Under the pieces are notes generated by a model that saw nothing but the letters and a program-made list of their open reading frames with translations, did no database searches and was not told the DNA's origin. A stretch of 20,440 nt of DNA from an uncultured Bacteriovorax sp. (lineage in GTDB: Bacteria; Bdellovibrionota; Bacteriovoracia; Bacteriovoracales; Bacteriovoracaceae), in the NCBI GenBank assembly GCA_946482295.1, contig CAMLRB010000041.1, forward strand, positions 1-20,440. The letters run 5' to 3'. The translations under genes were made by a program, and so were the position numbers. This document shows, piece by piece, positions 7,664 through 15,319 of this stretch. Numbering within the stretch: the first letter of the stretch is position 1; the number at the start of each line of letters is the position of its first letter.

Positions 7664-8164
7664 ATGTTAAAAAATAGAATTCTTATTGTTGGCTTTTCGC
7701 TTTTAATTCCCTCTCTGTCCATTGCCAAAACGGAAGTTAAAAACCAATTGCTCAATCCACAAGGGAAGGCCGTGAGTTTGAGATTGAGCCTTACTCGCGA
7801 GCAGCACATGAAGGGGTTATCTGGATTAAAGCCTAGTGAGTTTGGATTAAACGAAGGTATGCTTTTTGTTAATGGCGAAGTCGCTCCAAGACAGTTTTGG
7901 ATGCCTGATACTTACTTCAATCTCGATATAGTATTTCTTGGACCCAATTTAGAAGTCATCGGGATCGAAAAAAATGTTCCCCACCACCCGGGCGAAAAAG
8001 AACCCCCACCAATTTACAGAACGAAGACATATATGGCGAAATATATTTTGGAAACCAAATCGCCAAATAAGTTTACAAAAAATCTAAAAGTTGGTGATGT
8101 GTTAAAATGGAAAGGGACTAATTCCCTTTCGGAAATAGAATCAAATACTCGTCTTGCGCGATAA
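7664..8164 (+). CDS. DUF192-family secreted or periplasmic protein
   Basis: DUF192 proteins are small beta-rich proteins of unknown function, usually exported. This one is 166 residues with a signal peptide (hydrophobic stretch 5-20, probable cleavage after SIA at 21). The family signature is clear: GLSGLKPSEFGLNEGMLFV (51-69), the QFWMPDTYFNLDIVFL block (77-92), VPHHPG in the central loop, YMAKYILE (123-130) and the closing VGDVLKWKG (143-151). Residues 152-166 extend past the domain and are encoded where the gene overlaps the convergent FtsB-like gene by 47 bp, so only a tail is shared. The ATG has no strong SD, and the gap to the kinase is 23 nt, so read-through expression is plausible. 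The family call is secure; the function is unknown. Confidence 0.88.
   Translation: MLKNRILIVGFSLLIPSLSIAKTEVKNQLLNPQGKAVSLRLSLTREQHMKGLSGLKPSEFGLNEGMLFVNGEVAPRQFWMPDTYFNLDIVFLGPNLEVIGIEKNVPHHPGEKEPPPIYRTKTYMAKYILETKSPNKFTKNLKVGDVLKWKGTNSLSEIESNTRLAR
8110..8130 (-). terminator. Candidate intrinsic terminator of the FtsB-like gene, inside the DUF192 3' end
   Basis: A perfect 8-bp inverted repeat, GAAAGGGA (8110-8117) and TCCCTTTC (8123-8130), with a 5-nt loop overlapping the FtsB-like stop codon (8118-8120). On the minus strand it is followed by CATTTTAAC, a short U-rich run. There is no U-tract on the plus side. The stem is moderate, so this is tentative. Confidence 0.45.
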
Positions 8165-8978
8165 AACCTAAGTTATCTCTCACGAGCTTCTTTTGAAATC
8201 CTACATCGCTTCTCATACGCTCTATTTCACGCACAAGTTGCATGTTTTCTTTTTTGATTTCACTTAGCTCATGCAGACGTACATCTACCTGGCCCTTCTG
8301 AGAATAGTAATCCGTTACTCCACCATTGGCGAAAATCAAACGTAAAACCATAATCGCACAAAAAACCCAAGCACCTCTTACAAGATAGTGAGTGAATTTT
8401 GGATCAATTGGTTTTGCTTTTTTGCGTGTTGATGTTGTTGTATAGCTAATTTGTGAAGCGACTTTTTTTGTCGCTCGTTTAACTGGAACAAACTCTGTAT
8501 CTTCAGGTTTTGCGACTGAACGCCTGCTCACAACTCCTGAAGGTCTCGGGGGAAGTGAACTTTTTTCATTCACGATTTCTGGTTCACGTTCAACTCTTAA
8601 AGGTTCTACCCTTTGCTCAGCTCTTGTGGGCTCAACTCTCATCGTTTCAACCCGCGTCGATTCTTCTGGCGGAAGAGGTATTTCTTCTCGTTCAGATCTA
8701 CCTAAAAACGAAGCTTGATGATGCTCCACAGGTGCAGCTTGAGTTGGGGGCGGTTGAACGGGAGCTGCTTGCATTCTTGGCGGTTGCTTTTCAGCTTGTT
8801 GTGCCTGGCGAGCTCTATTTCGTTCAATGGCTTTACGAAGTCTTTCGTTCGTAATTGTTGAAGTATCTATTTGGTCTGATGATGAAGGTGTTGTGGACGC
8901 AGGATTCGGTTGAGCAGGTGTAGGTTCAGCTGCTTTCTTAGTGAAATTGTCGTTTGGCCGATCAAATGAAAATTCCAA
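8118..8978 (-). CDS. FtsB/DivIC-type septum formation initiator with a long proline-rich cytoplasmic arm
   Basis: FtsB/DivIC proteins are single-pass divisome proteins that join FtsL and FtsQ to activate septal peptidoglycan synthesis. Here the family part is residues 198-286: one membrane helix (about 199-217), a periplasmic coiled coil (about 228-257; HELSEIKKENMQLVREIERM) and the diagnostic end VRDNLGFIAQDEYLILFP. Canonical FtsB is about 100 residues; this protein is 286, with about 195 extra residues that are Pro/Gln/Ala/Glu/Arg-rich, apparently disordered, with repeated QAAPV and RVEP units, then a basic stretch (151-190). The start codon is TTG with AGGA 7 nt upstream (ACAGGATGTTAAATTG); no ATG is in frame nearby. 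It lies 47 nt downstream of an unrecognised gene, probably one operon. An FtsL-like or other coiled-coil septum protein is the alternative; the DEYLILFP end favours FtsB. Confidence 0.78.
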   Translation of the reverse strand: MEFSFDRPNDNFTKKAAEPTPAQPNPASTTPSSSDQIDTSTITNERLRKAIERNRARQAQQAEKQPPRMQAAPVQPPPTQAAPVEHHQASFLGRSEREEIPLPPEESTRVETMRVEPTRAEQRVEPLRVEREPEIVNEKSSLPPRPSGVVSRRSVAKPEDTEFVPVKRATKKVASQISYTTTSTRKKAKPIDPKFTHYLVRGAWVFCAIMVLRLIFANGGVTDYYSQKGQVDVRLHELSEIKKENMQLVREIERMRSDVGFQKKLVRDNLGFIAQDEYLILFPKGN

Positions 8979-8981
8979 TTT

Positions 8982-9014
8982 AACATCCTGTAGTTAAAGA
9001 AAAAAACATCCTGT
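8982..9014. repeat. Direct repeat of AACATCCTGT in the leader of the FtsB-like gene
   Basis: AACATCCTGT occurs at 8982-8991 and again at 9005-9014, 23 bp apart (about two helical turns). On the coding (minus) strand the copy nearer the gene, ACAGGATGTT, supplies the AGGA ribosome site for the TTG start. The far copy has no obvious start after it. Confidence 0.6.
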
Positions 9015-9025
9015 TTTAATCTATT

Positions 9026-9946
9026 TTAGCTGAGCTTCGTTTTGACTTCAATCCAAAATTTACGGACGATTGCGAGTTCATGAAAATAATAGTAGAGCGT
9101 TCTGCCCAGGCTATTGTCGGGAAAGTTTTCTTCAGTTGTGTTGTTAACACCTTCAAGAAAAATATTTCGGAAAGATAGAAAACCAGCATGGTCAGGTTTT
9201 GTCGAAGCGATGGAAAAACTTTTATCATCGCATGAAAATTCGCTTATAGGAAACGAACTACGAAGAAGTGTTCTTGCCTGATTCATACGGAGAGCGGCTA
9301 TTGCTCCATCTCCTATAGGACCAAGCTGGATATACTTTTCAGCGCGATTAATTCCGTGTGATCTAAAAAAGATTTCGAATTTACCATCATTTGATCCCTC
9401 TTCAGCATTGAGATTAAGCCACCAGCTAAAACCTGGATCACTGATATTACACAATGAATCTTCGAGGTGAGGAAATCGGCGATTAATGATTTGTTCACGA
9501 ACAGCTTCTGCTAGTTCGAGATTTTTAGTTGGGAAAAAGTGGACGTTCTCCATCCCCTCTTCATTATTAAGCTTCAGGATGGGTCTTTTCGGACAATCCT
9601 GCTTCATGAGTTCTTGAACGGAATCTTTAATATTTTGAGTTGAAAATCCACGTACGCAAAATGTACTCATGCCATTATCAATCTTATAAATGATTCCTGG
9701 GAGTGCCGGATATAGGTCAACTTCTGCCAATAGTTGCTGAACTTCGTGTTGAGGTTCCTCAACAATACTATCTGCTAGATCCAACAAGTAGTCAGTGTCG
9801 TCGTTTTCTTGTATTTGCTGATCAACCTCGAAAAAAGAAGTCTGTGTTGGTGCAACAACATTATTTTTTTCCGAGTTGGAACGAAGGAATTCGCTCAGAG
9901 CGAGCGTCTCTTGCAATAAAAGATCTAAACTTAAATCCTGGTCCAT
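9026..9946 (-). CDS. Uncharacterised 306-residue protein
   Basis: I do not recognise a family. Residues 1-75 are acidic, Gln/Glu/Leu-rich and probably helical or partly disordered (DLLLQETLALSEFL, then DDTDYLLDLADSIVEE). From about 80 the sequence looks globular, with mixed beta strands: LPGIIYKIDNG, ILKLNNEEGMENVHFFP, GFSWWLNLN and KFEIFFRSHG, a GDGAIAALRMNQARTLL helix, and a C-terminal helix near YYYFHELAIVRKFWIE. There is no signal peptide or membrane segment, so it should be cytoplasmic. AGGA 6 nt before the ATG fits the start. It has its own candidate promoter upstream and is followed after 47 nt by the FtsB-like gene, so a role with cell division or the envelope is possible but only by association. 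Codon use looks like that of its neighbours, so it is a real gene of unknown function. Confidence 0.75.
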   Translation of the reverse strand: MDQDLSLDLLLQETLALSEFLRSNSEKNNVVAPTQTSFFEVDQQIQENDDTDYLLDLADSIVEEPQHEVQQLLAEVDLYPALPGIIYKIDNGMSTFCVRGFSTQNIKDSVQELMKQDCPKRPILKLNNEEGMENVHFFPTKNLELAEAVREQIINRRFPHLEDSLCNISDPGFSWWLNLNAEEGSNDGKFEIFFRSHGINRAEKYIQLGPIGDGAIAALRMNQARTLLRSSFPISEFSCDDKSFSIASTKPDHAGFLSFRNIFLEGVNNTTEENFPDNSLGRTLYYYFHELAIVRKFWIEVKTKLS

Positions 9947-9981
9947 TCAAATCCTATGAAGGGAAATTTCATTAATGCTTA

Positions 9982-10011
9982 ATTTTAGAATTAATTCTTC
10001 TAGCTTGACAA
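9982..10011 (-). promoter_or_regulatory. Candidate sigma70 promoter for the 9026-9946 gene and the FtsB-like gene
   Basis: On the minus strand TTGTCA (10011-10006) and TAAAAT (9987-9982) are separated by 18 bp; each matches five of six consensus bases. Transcription would start near 9975, giving a leader of about 29 nt before the ATG at 9946. The palindrome AGAATTAATTCT (9987-9998) lies in the spacer and overlaps the -10 edge, so it could be an operator. Confidence 0.45.
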
Positions 10012-10034
10012 GTCTTAAGAACAATCAAAAAAAA

Positions 10035-10268
10035 TTACCAAAGAAAATAGAAAATTTCCATAAAGAGGTAGAGTCCAAGGATTACAATCATTGGAGAAAC
10101 ATCAAAAGGCAGATGATGAGGTAATCGCTTTCTTACCGGATCAAGGGTGAAGTCACAAACCTTTTTCAATTTTCTACGCCACTCGTGCTTCGATAGTTCA
10201 GGAAAAAAGCTTAGAAGGGCATCAAGAAGAATGAGTAATGAGTAAATTCTTAAAAGAGCTCGAATCAC
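10035..10268 (-). CDS. YggT-family small membrane protein
   Basis: YggT proteins are small integral membrane proteins of unclear role, associated with cell division or osmotic tolerance in various bacteria. This 77-residue version is a single-repeat form with two membrane helices (about 5-23 and 58-76). Between them is the family signature: a DFTLDPVRKRLPHHLP stretch followed by DVSPMIVILGLYL. The start is GTG at 10268; its last bases overlap the stop of the upstream BrkB gene (GTGA, 4-nt overlap), and GGAG lies just upstream within the BrkB coding end, so translation is probably coupled. After the stop there is a T-rich stretch (complement of 10024-10033) but no clear stem. Confidence 0.85.
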   Translation of the reverse strand: MIRALLRIYSLLILLDALLSFFPELSKHEWRRKLKKVCDFTLDPVRKRLPHHLPFDVSPMIVILGLYLFMEIFYFLW

Positions 10269-11194
10269 ACCATTCTCCTTTCTTTTCTTTCACGATAGAC
10301 GTGACAAACGCATGCACCATAAAAAAAGAAGCACATTAAATAGAACAACCAAATGACCCCAACGACTGATGTATAGAGGTCGCCATAGTTTCTCATGAGG
10401 CTTGTTCTCACATAATAGAAGTAAATCCAGAAAAGGGATTTACCCAAAAAGATCGATACAGAGAAGGCCAAAGCAGCAACAAAGGCTTCTTTAAGTTGAA
10501 TTTTCCATGAAAACAGCCAGCGATATAGCACTGTAAAATACACGATGATGATCGAGATATGCAGGAAGCTTGAATTCAGCCAATAAGATTTTCTAAGATT
10601 GATTTTTTTAATGTAGATCAGAATCGGACGTAAGAAATCAAAAGTTTCATAGAAAAATTGCGTAAGAGCATTTGTTTGGATGAATTTAACGACAAAGATT
10701 ATGGCCGGAGGGAGTAAAAATAGCGCCGCTAACATGATGAGGGTTAATCCAATGATGACAAACCCTTTTAAAATTCTCCAAAGGGAAAGTATGCTTTTAT
10801 CTTCAGTAATAAAATAAATCCCCATCCAGATAGAGTTCAAAAACGTAATGGTCGTGATGGCGAGGAAAATGAAGTTTAAAATGGTGAACTTACTTCCGGC
10901 AAAAAGAGGCCCTTTAATTAGTCCCTGAATACTTAACAGAAGTTGAGGTGCCGTTGTAGGGAAAAAGCGACCTGCGAGAATAAAAAGATATTTTTGAGTT
11001 TGATTGATATTTCCGAGGAAAAATCCAATTCCTCTCACCAATAAAAGTATAAAAGGAACAACCGTAATGAGAGCATAAAAAGTGGAAGAAGATGCAAGTG
11101 TTGTCCCCTTTTTATCGTGAAACAAACGAGCACCCTTATAAAGAATTTTCACTCCATCTTTGGTGTTTCGAACAATGTCATGCATGACTTTCAT
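10265..11194 (-). CDS. YihY/BrkB-family inner-membrane protein
   Basis: A 309-residue polytopic membrane protein of the YihY/BrkB (formerly 'ribonuclease BN') family, whose function is not settled. Family marks are the N-terminal GTTLASSSTFYALITVVPFILLL segment (the hallmark ASS.tFY.l.sl.P pattern) and about six hydrophobic helices (around 39-59, 100-125, 140-170, 205-225, 235-260 and 275-297). The ending VVGVIWLFYLMCFFFYGACV is typical of the family's last helix and is followed by a basic tail. The ATG at 11194 has no SD; a second ATG at 11185 is also poorly served, so the start is approximate. It follows polB after 42 nt and overlaps the YggT gene by 4 nt, so the three are probably one transcript. 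No RNase activity should be inferred. Confidence 0.88.
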   Translation of the reverse strand: MKVMHDIVRNTKDGVKILYKGARLFHDKKGTTLASSSTFYALITVVPFILLLVRGIGFFLGNINQTQKYLFILAGRFFPTTAPQLLLSIQGLIKGPLFAGSKFTILNFIFLAITTITFLNSIWMGIYFITEDKSILSLWRILKGFVIIGLTLIMLAALFLLPPAIIFVVKFIQTNALTQFFYETFDFLRPILIYIKKINLRKSYWLNSSFLHISIIIVYFTVLYRWLFSWKIQLKEAFVAALAFSVSIFLGKSLFWIYFYYVRTSLMRNYGDLYTSVVGVIWLFYLMCFFFYGACVCHVYRERKERRMV

Positions 11195-11236
11195 AGGTAG
11201 ATGCTAACTGAATTTTTTTAGGATTACAAAAGGAGA

Positions 11237-13525
11237 TTAAAACAAAGACAATTGGCCGCCGTGTAATTCAGCGAATGATTTCCCCAATAACTGTAAAATA
11301 CTTTCCGCGATAGGGGCAATTTGTCGCTCAACGTAGTAGTCATAATCAATATCGTTATGAGGAAGTTCGACGGGTATAGGTCCACGTTTTGTCATCACAT
11401 AACGAGGACGTCTCGTTAGAATTCCTTTTTCTTCAAAGAGAAGTTTTGCTGCTTTGGCCTGTGGTGGAACGTTTTTGATATATTCGCTTAATGGCTTACT
11501 TAACTTTTTCGAAAGCACTAGTTCAGAGTCTAGTTCATGATTTTCTAAACGTGCGATCGTTTCACGGATGTAATCACCCAGGTCTTCATTATAAAAAAGA
11601 CGTCGATAAAGTTCATATTGAAAGTGACGAGCAAGCGGTGACCAGTCAGAGCGTACGTATTCGAGCCCTGTGAGAACCATTTCTTCTTTGATTTGCTCCC
11701 CGTCTGATTTAAGTGTTAAACCAGCATATCTTTTTTTCGCTCCCTCTCCTTCACCTCTCGTGGACGTTAAAACGAGTGTCTTAAAAAATTTATCGTATTG
11801 AATTTCGAGGTGTGAATCGACTTTGTAATCTTCCAGTATTTTGTTTGTGAGAAAGAGATTTACTTTTTTTACAAGTTCTTTGCCGTTTTCCTGATAATTT
11901 TCCATCGAATGGAGCTGGACAAAAATGGAATCTGTATCGCCATAGAGAACTTTGTAATCTTCCTCTTCGAGAAATGTGATGACTGTTTTGAGAACCCAAT
12001 GCCCAGATCCCGTAATCGCATCAGGCAAATCTTCATGATAAAAACGACACCCCATCGATCCCATGACACCATAAAAGCTATTCATTAAAATCTTTACCGA
12101 TTGAGACATCGGAGCATTGTTTTCTTTTTTGGCGCGACTTCTACGCTCAAGCAATTCTTCAATCTTTTTGGGAAGAATATTCTGGGTTCTTGAGAAGGCA
12201 ATATTCTTAGGTGTCATCACCGTATCTTGGTCGCGAGCAACTCGAGACAAGGGATCAATAAAAAACGTTCGAATGATTGTAGGATAAAGACTTTTAAAAT
12301 CCATGACCAGTACATGGTGATGGACACCCACGACTGGATTGAGAACAAATCCGCCCGTTACGGGACGAAGATACTTAACGTCTTCTACATTGTTTGCGAC
12401 ATAGTGTTCGCGATGTAAATCAGGGAGAAAAAAATGATCAAAAGCACTGGTGGAGCCACCAACACGCTCCAGTAACAATCCTGAGATGTACGAGCGGTTT
12501 ATAAAAAGTCCAAGGATATCTATTTTTTCAAAAATATCGAGAACGAGGACGGCATCTTTTATGTTGTAGCGGGCGAGGGCCATTTTATCTTCACGAAAAC
12601 GTCTTTCGATTTCACCCCACTTGTCGTGAACTTCATCCTGATCAATGTCTTTTGATTCGCCCAAGAGAACCTTGGCCACATTATTTAAGCTGTAACTCTC
12701 AAGTGAGAAGAAGTTCATTTTCAGGGCCATCGGCCCGTCAATGATCACTCGGCCTTCGAGGTTGAGATTCCACTCCCCTCTGGCATTTTGATACATATCA
12801 AGCGTGCGATTGTTTCTTCCTAAAACGAGAGGCACATTAAGCGCTTTTGCTTTTTGATCGAGAAAACGGAAATCAAAACCAATGACATTCCATCCTGTAA
12901 TGATATCCGGGTCCAAACGTTTAACGGAATTTTGAAACATTTCCAGAAGACCTTTTTCTGTCAGCGAGAAAAAGACTTCTTCCGTATCTTTATCTTTGCC
13001 TTTACTTAAAACAAAACAGCGATTTTCTTCTAAATCTTTTTCGCGAAAACAGTAAGCAATCGATAGGAGTCGACCGTCTTTTCCTGTTTCAATATCAAAT
13101 GAAAGGATTTTAAATTGGGGATAGTGGTTTCCAACACCAATCTTGGGATTTTCAAAAGTCAGTAGATTATTTTTGACCGTAGCAGGTCCAGATAATGTCA
13201 CTTGAGCGTAGAGACGATTATCCATGAGAAATCTCTCTATGGGGCGAATGTCAGCTTCAAAGGTTCTCACCCCTTTTAACTGGCATTCTTGACGAAAATT
13301 TTTTAGCGCGCCTTGTGAAGAAAATTCCCTCTTTTCAACCCAGTGCCCCTCCAAACTACGTAAAGATGTCGGCGATTTTGATTCAACAAAACAGTAATTA
13401 TTAAAATTATTGAAGATGACTTGAAATGATCCTTCAAGAGATTGACCATAAAATTTCAAGGTCAGTTGATCGTCATAATCAAAGCTGCTACCAGATGAAA
13501 TAAATCCTTCGATTTGTTTATTCAT
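11237..13525 (-). CDS. polB: DNA polymerase II (family B) with 3'-5' exonuclease
   Basis: A bacterial family B polymerase used in replication restart and lesion bypass. The 762 residues are close to E. coli Pol II (783). Exonuclease motifs are intact: Exo I FDIET (143-147), Exo II NVIGFDFRFL (213-222) and Exo III YNIKD (320-324). Polymerase motif A is DFKSLYPTII (409-418), motif B KILMNSFYG (478-486) and motif C YGDTDS (528-533), with KKRYAG (597-602) beyond. The protein ends in QLSLF (758-762), the consensus beta-clamp binding peptide, as at the C-terminus of E. coli Pol II. The start ATG has only a distant AAGG, about 12 nt upstream. It is divergent from pip across 43 bp and leads the polB-BrkB-YggT transcript. 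No LexA-type box (CTGT-N8-ACAG or GAAC-N4-GTTC) is visible in the short gap. All catalytic acids are present. Confidence 0.97.
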   Translation of the reverse strand: MNKQIEGFISSGSSFDYDDQLTLKFYGQSLEGSFQVIFNNFNNYCFVESKSPTSLRSLEGHWVEKREFSSQGALKNFRQECQLKGVRTFEADIRPIERFLMDNRLYAQVTLSGPATVKNNLLTFENPKIGVGNHYPQFKILSFDIETGKDGRLLSIAYCFREKDLEENRCFVLSKGKDKDTEEVFFSLTEKGLLEMFQNSVKRLDPDIITGWNVIGFDFRFLDQKAKALNVPLVLGRNNRTLDMYQNARGEWNLNLEGRVIIDGPMALKMNFFSLESYSLNNVAKVLLGESKDIDQDEVHDKWGEIERRFREDKMALARYNIKDAVLVLDIFEKIDILGLFINRSYISGLLLERVGGSTSAFDHFFLPDLHREHYVANNVEDVKYLRPVTGGFVLNPVVGVHHHVLVMDFKSLYPTIIRTFFIDPLSRVARDQDTVMTPKNIAFSRTQNILPKKIEELLERRSRAKKENNAPMSQSVKILMNSFYGVMGSMGCRFYHEDLPDAITGSGHWVLKTVITFLEEEDYKVLYGDTDSIFVQLHSMENYQENGKELVKKVNLFLTNKILEDYKVDSHLEIQYDKFFKTLVLTSTRGEGEGAKKRYAGLTLKSDGEQIKEEMVLTGLEYVRSDWSPLARHFQYELYRRLFYNEDLGDYIRETIARLENHELDSELVLSKKLSKPLSEYIKNVPPQAKAAKLLFEEKGILTRRPRYVMTKRGPIPVELPHNDIDYDYYVERQIAPIAESILQLLGKSFAELHGGQLSLF

Positions 13526-13568
13526 TCAGATAGAATACCTTGATCTAATTTTTTTTGTGAGGATATCC

Positions 13569-14510
13569 ATGAGAACACTTTATCCAGAAATAGAACCTTT
13601 TAATACAGGTTTTTTAAAAGTCTCTGACTTGCACACAATTTATTTTGAAGAGGCGGGAAATCCGAAAGGAACGCCAGTTGTTTTTCTTCATGGTGGACCT
13701 GGTGGTGGAATGATTCCTAATTATCGCCGATATTTTGATCCTAAAAAATGGAGAATTATTTTATTTGATCAACGAGGATGTGGAAAAAGTACACCTTTTG
13801 CTGAAATTAAGGAGAACTCGACTTGGGATTTAGTGAGCGATATTGAGAAACTAAGAAATAAGTTAGAAATTAAAACTTGGTCTGTGTTCGGTGGTTCTTG
13901 GGGTTCAACACTAGCGCTCTCTTATGCCATCAAACATCCCGAAGCTTGTGAAAAACTTTTCTTACGTGGAATTTTTCTCCTTAGAAAAAAAGAAATCGAT
14001 TGGTTCTATCAAGAAGGGTGTTCTAAAATTTATCCGGATGCGTGGGATCACTATGTGGCCCCAATACCAATGGATGAACGTGGTGATTTTGTCAAAGCCT
14101 ATTATAAACGTTTAACGTCCCCAGATATCAAGGTCAGAAAAGAAGCGGCTAAAGCTTGGTCTATTTGGGAAGGTTCAACATCTAAACTCATACCAGATAC
14201 TGATGTAATTGAGCGTTTTGGAGATGATGAATTTGCCGATGCTTTTGCGCGCATTGAATGCCATTACTTCACAAATAAAGGTTTCTTTACAGAAGATAAT
14301 TTCCTCATTAACAATGTCGATAAAATCCGTCACATTCCAACAGTGATTGTTCAGGGTCGATATGATGTTGTTTGTCCTGCTGAAAGTGCCTGGGAACTTC
14401 ATCGGGCCTTTCCAGAGTCACATCTGCACATTATTGCGGATGCTGGTCACTCGCTTTCTGAAAAAGGAATTACTGATAAATTAATCGAATACACAGATAA
14501 GTGGGTTTAA
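13569..14510 (+). CDS. pip: Proline iminopeptidase (alpha/beta hydrolase, peptidase family S33)
   Basis: This cytoplasmic enzyme removes N-terminal proline from peptides. With the start at 13569 it has 313 residues, the length of the Xanthomonas enzyme, and the catalytic residues fall at matching numbers: Ser110 in GGSWGS, Asp266 in QGRYDVVCP and His294 in DAGHS. The oxyanion block FLHGGPGGG (39-47) and DQRGCGKS (67-74) are present, and the C-terminal RAFP and HIIADAGHS stretches are typical. An in-frame GTG exists at 13557, but GAGG at 13559-13562, 6 nt before the ATG at 13569, shows the ATG is the start. The stop overlaps the ATG of the GNAT gene (TAATG), beginning a coupled three-gene set. 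Substrate specificity is by family; related S33 hydrolases can act on other small amides. Confidence 0.93.
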   Translation: MRTLYPEIEPFNTGFLKVSDLHTIYFEEAGNPKGTPVVFLHGGPGGGMIPNYRRYFDPKKWRIILFDQRGCGKSTPFAEIKENSTWDLVSDIEKLRNKLEIKTWSVFGGSWGSTLALSYAIKHPEACEKLFLRGIFLLRKKEIDWFYQEGCSKIYPDAWDHYVAPIPMDERGDFVKAYYKRLTSPDIKVRKEAAKAWSIWEGSTSKLIPDTDVIERFGDDEFADAFARIECHYFTNKGFFTEDNFLINNVDKIRHIPTVIVQGRYDVVCPAESAWELHRAFPESHLHIIADAGHSLSEKGITDKLIEYTDKWV

Positions 14511-15319
14511 TGCAGATCAACTCCCTCCTTCTCAAAACTAGTTTGATATTTGCTCGCAATGAAAGTGAAATTGTAGAGCGAGAGAGTTATCTGGCCATCA
14601 AAACTCCCACTAATCCGGGTTATCACTGGGGAAACTACCTCATTTTTAAGAGTCCACCGGAAGTAGGTCAAATCGATATTTGGAAAAATCTTTTTGCCAA
14701 AGAATTTCCCTATTATTCGGAAATCCGTCACTATGTTTTTGCCTGGGATGAACTTAAAGCCCCTTCGACTCCTGAATACATGGCCCATGGTATGGAGTTA
14801 GAAAAATCAGTGGGGCTTGTCGCAAAAGAACTCATTCGCCCAAAACATTTCAATGATGAAGTTGTTGTTCGCCCTCTCCAAACGGAGGAGGAGTGGCTCG
14901 CTGCTGATGAATTGCAAACGGCCACCAGGCTCGAAACTTATAGCTACAAAGAGTATTTTGAATTCAAAAGGAAACAATCCCTTTCCTATCAAAAACTTGT
15001 TCACAAAAATCGCGGTTATCGTTTCGGAGCTTTCTTGGAAGGAAAGTTAGTCGCGGATTTAGGAATTTTTCACGAAGATAGAATTGCTCGTTATCAAAAC
15101 GTAGCAACCCATCCGGATTTTAGAAATCGCGGAATTTGCTCCACTCTGGTCTACACAGCTGGACAAATTATGCTCGAAGAAGGTCAAGTTGATCAAATGA
15201 TAATGGTCGCTGATCCTGACTATCATGCGGCCAGAATTTATGAATCAGTGGGATTCAAGCCTCAAGAAGAATCATATAATTTATATTGGTATAAAAACAG
15301 CGAGGGAAACAATGTTTAA
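14510..15319 (+). CDS. GNAT-family N-acetyltransferase
   Basis: Acyl-CoA dependent N-acetyltransferase, substrate unknown. The 269-residue protein has a C-terminal GNAT domain (about 118-262). VVVRPLQTEEEW opens it and YRFGAFLEGKLVADLGIF gives strands 2-3. Motif A is NVATHPDFRNRGICSTLV (197-214), with the Arg205-x-x-Gly208-x-Cys210 pyrophosphate loop, and the domain closes with AARIYESVGF (240-249). The first 115 residues may be a degenerate second GNAT half; they carry GYHWGNYLIF and several aromatic residues. The ATG at 14510 shares its A with the TAA stop of pip, so translation is probably by re-initiation; an in-frame GTG at 14501 lies inside pip and is less likely. The end overlaps the next gene by 8 nt. 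Confidence 0.85.
   Translation: MQINSLLLKTSLIFARNESEIVERESYLAIKTPTNPGYHWGNYLIFKSPPEVGQIDIWKNLFAKEFPYYSEIRHYVFAWDELKAPSTPEYMAHGMELEKSVGLVAKELIRPKHFNDEVVVRPLQTEEEWLAADELQTATRLETYSYKEYFEFKRKQSLSYQKLVHKNRGYRFGAFLEGKLVADLGIFHEDRIARYQNVATHPDFRNRGICSTLVYTAGQIMLEEGQVDQMIMVADPDYHAARIYESVGFKPQEESYNLYWYKNSEGNNV

Noticed and set aside
8510..8854. Plus-strand open frame opposite the FtsB-like gene
   Set aside because: It mirrors the low-complexity proline/arginine-rich arm; it has no SD and no family resemblance.
10005..10010. Perfect TTGACA on the plus strand
   Set aside because: No plus-strand gene follows until 13569 and no -10 is spaced properly; the minus-strand reading (TTGTCA with TAAAAT) explains the spot better.
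10265..11194. Annotation as ribonuclease BN
   Set aside because: The BrkB/YihY family was historically mislabelled as RNase BN; the sequence is an integral membrane protein with no nuclease motif.
13557..13568. GTG start extending proline iminopeptidase by four residues
   Set aside because: The GAGG ribosome site lies inside this extension and is correctly spaced for the ATG at 13569; the 313-residue length and catalytic numbering also fit the ATG.
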